In this document: piece by piece, positions 59,576 through 64,000 of the stretch
Numbering within the stretch: the stretch's first letter is position 1
Layout: each line of letters opens with the position of its first letter
NCBI RefSeq assembly: GCF_004348525.1
Contig: NZ_SMKG01000010.1
Span: 1 to 64,000 of the forward strand
Length of the DNA: 64,000 bases
From: Micromonospora sp. 15K316
GTDB taxonomy: Bacteria > Actinomycetota > Actinomycetes > Mycobacteriales > Micromonosporaceae
Direction: 5' to 3'
Made by a program: the position numbers and the translations under genes
The notes under the pieces: model-generated
The model's input: only the letters and a program-made list of their open reading frames with translations
The model's database searches: none
Told to the model about the DNA's origin: nothing

Positions 59576-60847
59576 TCACTCGTCGTCCGGTGCGGACTCC
59601 ACTGCGGCCAGCCGGGCGGCCCGCATGGTCAGGTACCGCTGCTCCGGCAGGCTGTTCGTCCGCCCGGCCGCCTCCCGGTAGTCGGCCACCGCGCGGTCGC
59701 GGTCGCCGGCCATCTCGTGGAGGTGGGCGCGGGCGGCGTGCAGCCGGTGGTGCCCGACCAGCCGGGGATCGTCCGCGAGCCCGGCCAGGGCGGCCAGCCC
59801 GGCGTCCGGCCCGTGCACCATCGCGGTGGCCACCGCCCGGTTGAGCGCCACCACCGGGCTGCCCGACAGCCGTTCGAGGACCTCGTACAGGGCGAGGATC
59901 TGCGGCCAGTCGGTCTGCTCGGCCGAGGGCGCCTCGTCGTGCAGCGCCGCGATGGCGGCCTGGAGCTGGTACGGCCCGACGGGCCCGCGGGGCAGCGCGT
60001 GGGTGACCAGCGCGATCCCCTCGGCGATGGCCGTCGCGTCCCACCGGCTGCGGTCCTGCTCGGCCAGGGAGATCAGCTCACCCGACGGCCCGGTGCGCGC
60101 CGGGCTGCGCGCCTCGGTGAGCAGCATCAGCGCCAGCAGCCCGGCCGTCTCGCTGTCGTCGGGCAGCCGTTCGTGCAGCGCCCGGGTCAGCCGGATCGCC
60201 TCCACCGACAGGTCCACCCGGCGCAGGTCCGGCCCGGCGCTGCTGGTGTGCCCCTCGGTGAGGATCAGGTAGAGGACGTGCCGGACGGCGGCCAGCCGCT
60301 GACCACGGTCTGCCTCGTCGGGCATCCGGAACGGCATGCCGGAGGCCCTGATCCGCTGCTTGGCGCGGCTGATCCGCTGCGCCATCGTGGCCTCGGGGAC
60401 CAGGAACGCGTGGGCGATCTCGGCGGTGCTCAGCCCACCGACCGCGCGCAGGGTCAGCGCGATGGCCGAGGCGGTGGAGAGCGCCGGATGGCAGCAGAGG
60501 AAGAGCAGGATCAGCGTGTCGTCCCGCTCCGCGAGCAACTGCTGGTCCGCCGCCGGGGCGGCCCGCCGGTCGTCCGGCTCGCGGCGCGCCACCAGGTTCT
60601 CCCGGCTGCGCCGGGCGGTCTCCGCGCGGACCAGCTCGATCATCCGGCGGTACCCGACCTGGATCAGCCAACCGCGCGGATTCGCCGGCATCCCCTCGTC
60701 CGGCCACTGGGTGGCCGCGGCGAGCAGCGCCTCCTGCACGGCGTCCTCGGCGGTGGCGAAGTCGCCGAATCGGCGGGCGAGCACGCCGAGGACCTGCGGC
60801 GCCAGCTCGCGCAGCAGGTCCTCGGTGCGTCGGTCGATGGTGGCCAG
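59576..60847 (-). CDS. ECF RNA polymerase sigma factor (YCII-associated, ECF42-type)
   Basis: About 423 residues if read from the CTG at 60847 (402 from the first canonical start, GTG 60784). The sigma2 region is FGDFATAEDAVQEALLAAATQWP; sigma4 is LRAVGGLSTAEIAHAFLVPEATMAQRISRAKQRIR; the rest is the long helical TPR-like C-terminal domain (DUF6596) characteristic of this group. Residues DLLRELAPQVLGVLARR, conserved at the N-terminus of relatives, precede the GTG, so translation probably begins upstream. AGGAG lies nine bases before the CTG. It follows the YCII gene in the same frame, separated by one stop. Confidence 0.85.
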   Translation of the reverse strand: MATIDRRTEDLLRELAPQVLGVLARRFGDFATAEDAVQEALLAAATQWPDEGMPANPRGWLIQVGYRRMIELVRAETARRSRENLVARREPDDRRAAPAADQQLLAERDDTLILLFLCCHPALSTASAIALTLRAVGGLSTAEIAHAFLVPEATMAQRISRAKQRIRASGMPFRMPDEADRGQRLAAVRHVLYLILTEGHTSSAGPDLRRVDLSVEAIRLTRALHERLPDDSETAGLLALMLLTEARSPARTGPSGELISLAEQDRSRWDATAIAEGIALVTHALPRGPVGPYQLQAAIAALHDEAPSAEQTDWPQILALYEVLERLSGSPVVALNRAVATAMVHGPDAGLAALAGLADDPRLVGHHRLHAARAHLHEMAGDRDRAVADYREAAGRTNSLPEQRYLTMRAARLAAVESAPDDE

Positions 60848-60850
60848 TCG

Positions 60851-61252
60851 TCACAGCTCCTGCGGCGGGGCGGACATCACCGGGTGCACCTCGATCGGCA
60901 TGTTCAGTGGGCGGCCACCCGGACCGGGGGCGGTGGAGATGTGCGCGGCGATCTCCACGGCCCGCCGCGGCGTCTCACAGTCGACGATCCACCAGCCGGC
61001 GAGGAACTCCTTCGTCTCCGGGAACGGCCCCTCGGTCACCACCGGCACGCCGCCCTCGCCGGCTCGGACGATCCGGGTCTGCTCCGGGCCGCCGAGCCCT
61101 TCCCCCTGCACCCACTCCCCGTCCGCCACGAGCTTGGCGTTGACGTCGCCCATGAAGGCGATGTGCGCCTGGATCTCCTCCGGCGTCCACGTCCCGATCG
61201 GGGGGAACTCGGTCCCGGCGGCGCTGAACTGCATCAGCAACATGTACTTCAC
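60851..61252 (-). CDS. YCII/DGPF-domain protein, sigma factor partner
   Basis: 133 residues: KYMLLMQFSAAGTEFPPIG, VTEGPFPETKEFLAGWWIVD (the DGPF-like signature) and RRAVEIAAHISTAPGPGG. These ferredoxin-like YCII proteins are encoded next to ECF sigma factors of this type in many actinobacteria, and are thought to sense or modulate the signal. I chose the GTG at 61252 because GAGGAG precedes it. It is the first gene of a YCII-sigma-SMR operon. Confidence 0.9.
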   Translation of the reverse strand: MKYMLLMQFSAAGTEFPPIGTWTPEEIQAHIAFMGDVNAKLVADGEWVQGEGLGGPEQTRIVRAGEGGVPVVTEGPFPETKEFLAGWWIVDCETPRRAVEIAAHISTAPGPGGRPLNMPIEVHPVMSAPPQEL

Positions 61253-61356
61253 GGTCGGCTCCTCACGCCTGCGCACCTCATTCTCGGTGCTCTCACCCTG
61301 AGGTAGAAGCAGCGGCCCGCCGTCTCGACATGCCCGGCCGAAAATCTTCGAAAAAA

Positions 61357-63498
61357 TCAGTCGACCGCGCCGACCTCCAGTAGCAGCGCCTGCTCCGGGT
61401 GCAGGGCCGGCAGTTGTAGGCCCACGGTGCCCAGCGCGGCCCCGGTCAGCGTCACCCCGCCCGGCAGCCACCCCGGCTCGGCCCGCTGCACCGTCGCGGG
61501 CGCCGGCACGCCCTCGGCCGGCCGCACCGTGTACCGGCGTCGCCGGTCCAGGCCGGGCAGCCGGAGCGCGCCCGGGATCTGGGCGACGGAGGTGGTCAGC
61601 CGGCTGACCGCGTACACCGCCCGGGAGCCGTCATGGGCGACCACGCCGTGCGCCCAGACGGCCGGGTCGGGGTGGTCCACCCGGACCGTACGGCCGGTGT
61701 GCAGCAGCGGGCGCAGCCGCTTGTGCAGCGCCACCCAGGTGGCCAGCTCGGTGCGCTGCGCCGGGCTGATCGAGGCGATGTCCCACTCGATGCCGTAGTG
61801 GCCGAAGAGCGCCGTGGTGGCGCGGAAGCCGAGGTCGTGCACCCGGTTGGTGGTGTGCGAACGCTCGGGGCCGATGTGGCTGCCGACCAGCTCCGGCGGG
61901 AGCAGCAGTCCCGTCCAACGTTGGATGGCGAGCCGCTCCAGGGCGTCGTTGCAGTCACTGGCCCAGACCCGGTCGGTACGGGCGAGGATCTCCAGGTCGA
62001 CCCGGGCGCCGCCGGAGGCGCAGCTCTCGATCTCCACGTCCGGGTGGCGGCGGCGCAGCTCGTCGAGGAGGCGGTAGACCGCCTCGGTCTGCGCGTGCAC
62101 CCCGGGCCGGCCGTGGTGGCCCGCCTCGACGAGGTCCCGGTTGTGGTCCCACTTCAGGTAGCTGATCCCGGGATGCTCGGTGAGCAGCGCGTCCAGCCGC
62201 TGCAGCAGATAGGCGTACACCCCGGGGTGGGCCAGGTCGAGTGCCTGCTGGTTGCGCCACGACAGGGGCAGCCGCCCGGCGGTGGCGAGCACCCACTCGG
62301 GGTGGGCGCGGAACAGGTCCGAGTCCGGGTTGACCATCTCCGGCTCGACCCAGAGGCCGAACCGGAGCCCGAGCTTGGTGACGTGGTCGATCAGCGGGTG
62401 CAGGCCGTCGGGCCAGACGCCCTCGTCGACGTACCAGTCGCCGAGACCGGCGGTGTCGGCGCGCCGGCCCCGGAACCAGCCGTCGTCCAGCACGAACCGT
62501 TCGACACCGACCTCCGCCGCCTGGTCGGCGAGCGCGCGCAGCCGGTCCAGGTCGTGGTCGAAGTAGACCGCCTCCCAGACGTTGAGGGTGACCGGTCGCG
62601 GGGTGCCGGGATGCCGCGGCCGGGCCCGCAGGTGGGTGTGCAGGACGTCGCTGAGCCCGTCCAGTCCCGTGTCGGACCAGACCGCGTAGAGCAGAGGGGT
62701 GGCGTACGACTCGCCGGGGCCGAGCACCACCTCGCCCGGGGTGAGCAGTTCGCCACCGCCGAGGGTCGCCGTGCCGGTGGGGTTCCGTTCGGCGAAGGTG
62801 ACGTGGTCGCCGCTCCACGCGGTGTGCACGGCCCACACCTCACCGTCGCGGAAGCCGAATCCGGCCGTACCGGCGACCAGGAGCAGTGTGGCGTCGTGGC
62901 CGGTACGCCCGTGCCGGCCCTCCCGTACCCAGGTGCCCATCGGCCACGGGTGCCGCTGCGGCGACCGTTCCCGGCACCACCTGCCGGTCAGGTCGAGCAG
63001 TTCGGTGGCGACCGCCGGCACCGGCAGCACCGGCGTCAGCTCGCGCAGCTCGTACGGGCTCGCCCCGTCGTTGCGCAGCCGGTGACGCAGCAGCACCAGA
63101 CCGGTCGGGTCCAGGGTGAGCTCCACGGTCAGCGAGAGGCCGGCCGCGGCGTCGCCGGCGTGCACGTCGACCCGGGCGGGCGCCCGCGGGTCCGCGGGGT
63201 CGTCCACGTCGAGCCGGTCCAACCGGAACGCGGTGGACCAGTCCGCCCGGTCACGGTGCCCGGCCAGCGCGGGCCGGCCGCTCCAGCCGGCGCTCGCCTC
63301 AGGCAGCAGGGAGAGCACGGTCGGCGCGTCGAAGCTGCTCGGCACGACCGGCGGCACCGTGGCGTCGGCGAGCTGGCGCAGGCCGTCGTCGTCGAGGTCA
63401 CCGGTGTCGCCGCCCCAGTGCACGACCCGGGGCAGCCCCGGGCCGCGCGCGTCGAGCACCAGGCTGGTCCGCGCGCGGCGCAGGTGCACAACACTCAT
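61357..63498 (-). CDS. Alpha-galactosidase (GH36)
   Basis: 713 residues, full length for GH36. An N-terminal beta supersandwich (1-300) precedes the TIM barrel: VERFVLDDGWFRGRR, GLRFGLWVEPEMVNPDSDL, and LKWDHNRD with nucleophile D451. The acid/base D515 is in VWASDCNDALERL. A C-terminal beta domain ends the protein. It cleaves terminal alpha-galactose from melibiose, raffinose or related sugars. There is no signal peptide, so it acts on imported sugar. The ATG overlaps the stop of the adjacent sugar ABC permease by 4 bp, indicating one operon for uptake and hydrolysis. Confidence 0.95.
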   Translation of the reverse strand: MSVVHLRRARTSLVLDARGPGLPRVVHWGGDTGDLDDDGLRQLADATVPPVVPSSFDAPTVLSLLPEASAGWSGRPALAGHRDRADWSTAFRLDRLDVDDPADPRAPARVDVHAGDAAAGLSLTVELTLDPTGLVLLRHRLRNDGASPYELRELTPVLPVPAVATELLDLTGRWCRERSPQRHPWPMGTWVREGRHGRTGHDATLLLVAGTAGFGFRDGEVWAVHTAWSGDHVTFAERNPTGTATLGGGELLTPGEVVLGPGESYATPLLYAVWSDTGLDGLSDVLHTHLRARPRHPGTPRPVTLNVWEAVYFDHDLDRLRALADQAAEVGVERFVLDDGWFRGRRADTAGLGDWYVDEGVWPDGLHPLIDHVTKLGLRFGLWVEPEMVNPDSDLFRAHPEWVLATAGRLPLSWRNQQALDLAHPGVYAYLLQRLDALLTEHPGISYLKWDHNRDLVEAGHHGRPGVHAQTEAVYRLLDELRRRHPDVEIESCASGGARVDLEILARTDRVWASDCNDALERLAIQRWTGLLLPPELVGSHIGPERSHTTNRVHDLGFRATTALFGHYGIEWDIASISPAQRTELATWVALHKRLRPLLHTGRTVRVDHPDPAVWAHGVVAHDGSRAVYAVSRLTTSVAQIPGALRLPGLDRRRRYTVRPAEGVPAPATVQRAEPGWLPGGVTLTGAALGTVGLQLPALHPEQALLLEVGAVD

Positions 63499-64000
63499 CC
63501 CTTGCTAGCTCCCAAGGTCAGGCCCCGGACGAAGTGCCGCTGGAGCAGGAAGAAGATCACCAGGGTGGGGATCGCGACCAGCACGCTGCCGGCCGAGACC
63601 AGGTTGTTGTCGGTGAAGAACTCGCCGCGCAGGTTGTTCAGCGAGCTGGTGACGGGGAACTTGTCGCCGGTGCGCATGAGCACGGTGGCCCAGAAGAACT
63701 CGTTGTAGATCCAGGTGACCTCGAGCGTGGCGAGCGCGGCGAGGGCCGGCCGGCACAGCGGCATGGTCACCTGCCAGTACTGCCGCCAGATGCTCGCCCC
63801 GTCGACCATCGCCGCCTCGTACAGGTCGCGCGGCAGCGCCTTCATGTAGTTGCTGAGCACGAAGACGCAGAAGCCGCACTGGAACGCGACGTTGATCAGG
63901 ATCAGGCCCCAGTAGCTGTCGTACAGCAGCTCCGAGTCGCTCATGAAGGCGGGCAGCGGCACCTGCGTGAAGAGCCGGAACAGCGGGATGAGCAGGGCCT
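63495..64000 (-). CDS. Carbohydrate ABC transporter permease (MalG-type), truncated by window edge
   Basis: C-terminal part, about 168 residues visible; the frame runs off the right edge (LLIPLFRLFTQVPLP at the visible start). The EAA loop EAAMVDGASIWRQYWQVTMPLCRPAL, which contacts the ATPase, and the final helix LVAIPTLVIFFLLQRHFVRGLTLGASKG are typical of MalG/LacG permeases. With the overlapping alpha-galactosidase it suggests an alpha-galactoside importer; binding protein and second permease should lie beyond the edge. Confidence 0.92.
   Translation of the reverse strand, partial: ALLIPLFRLFTQVPLPAFMSDSELLYDSYWGLILINVAFQCGFCVFVLSNYMKALPRDLYEAAMVDGASIWRQYWQVTMPLCRPALAALATLEVTWIYNEFFWATVLMRTGDKFPVTSSLNNLRGEFFTDNNLVSAGSVLVAIPTLVIFFLLQRHFVRGLTLGASKG

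Overview
The window is very GC-rich, densely coded DNA from an actinobacterium. Supporting clues are GTG starts, several apparently leaderless promoters, a mycothiol-type TIGR03086/DinB protein, an F420-type LLM oxidoreductase, DesK/NarL-type two-component genes and many exported proteins. A Micromonospora-like genome is the best guess; this is inference, since no rRNA or marker gene is present. There is no phage, integrase, insertion sequence or CRISPR array. Most of the window looks like ordinary chromosome with a few accessory islands.

Layout. 0-6.7 kb: acyl-CoA dehydrogenase plus APH-like kinase, two paralogous ACT-domain genes (the second fused to GNAT), an aldehyde dehydrogenase and a GNAT acetyltransferase. 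6.9-12.8 kb: bioD, a histidine kinase/response regulator operon, a lipoprotein polysaccharide deacetylase and an ABC-2 exporter. The kinase operon and the exporter share a 15-bp upstream motif and the same -10 box. 12.9-20.4 kb: methyltransferase, large secreted M36 metallopeptidase, SGNH-type acyltransferase, DinB-like protein, TetR regulator. 20.7-25.8 kb: tRNA Gly-Cys-Val, then a second Gly-Val copy about 4.9 kb away; between them lie a membrane protein, YceI, an ArsR-like regulator, a PEP mutase/isocitrate lyase family enzyme and a DUF6458-like protein. 25.9-32.3 kb: two secreted proteins, one carrying an M64-like zinc motif, divergent from a large secreted subtilase. 32.4-35.9 kb: a MalT-like ATPase lacking an HTH and an NAD-dependent epimerase.

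36.1-47.7 kb is the most striking part: a secreted LamG protein, a 2324-residue secreted RHS protein ending in a HINT autoprocessing domain and a roughly 100-residue tail that resembles RNase Sa/barnase, then a GC-poorer gene whose C-terminal third is a barstar-like domain. I read this as a polymorphic toxin with its immunity protein.

48.2-52.4 kb: phosphoketolase flanked by two tandem-USP universal stress proteins. 52.5-53.4 kb: a tiny HTH regulator under twin palindromes, translationally coupled to a ClpC N-domain protein. 53.5-57.9 kb: a membrane-lipid set (diacylglycerol kinase, YihY/BrkB, double PAP2, EEP phosphatase). 58.0-61.3 kb: a 39-residue membrane protein, LLM oxidoreductase, SMR exporter, and an ECF sigma factor with its YCII partner. 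61.4 kb to the end: a GH36 alpha-galactosidase and a truncated sugar ABC permease.
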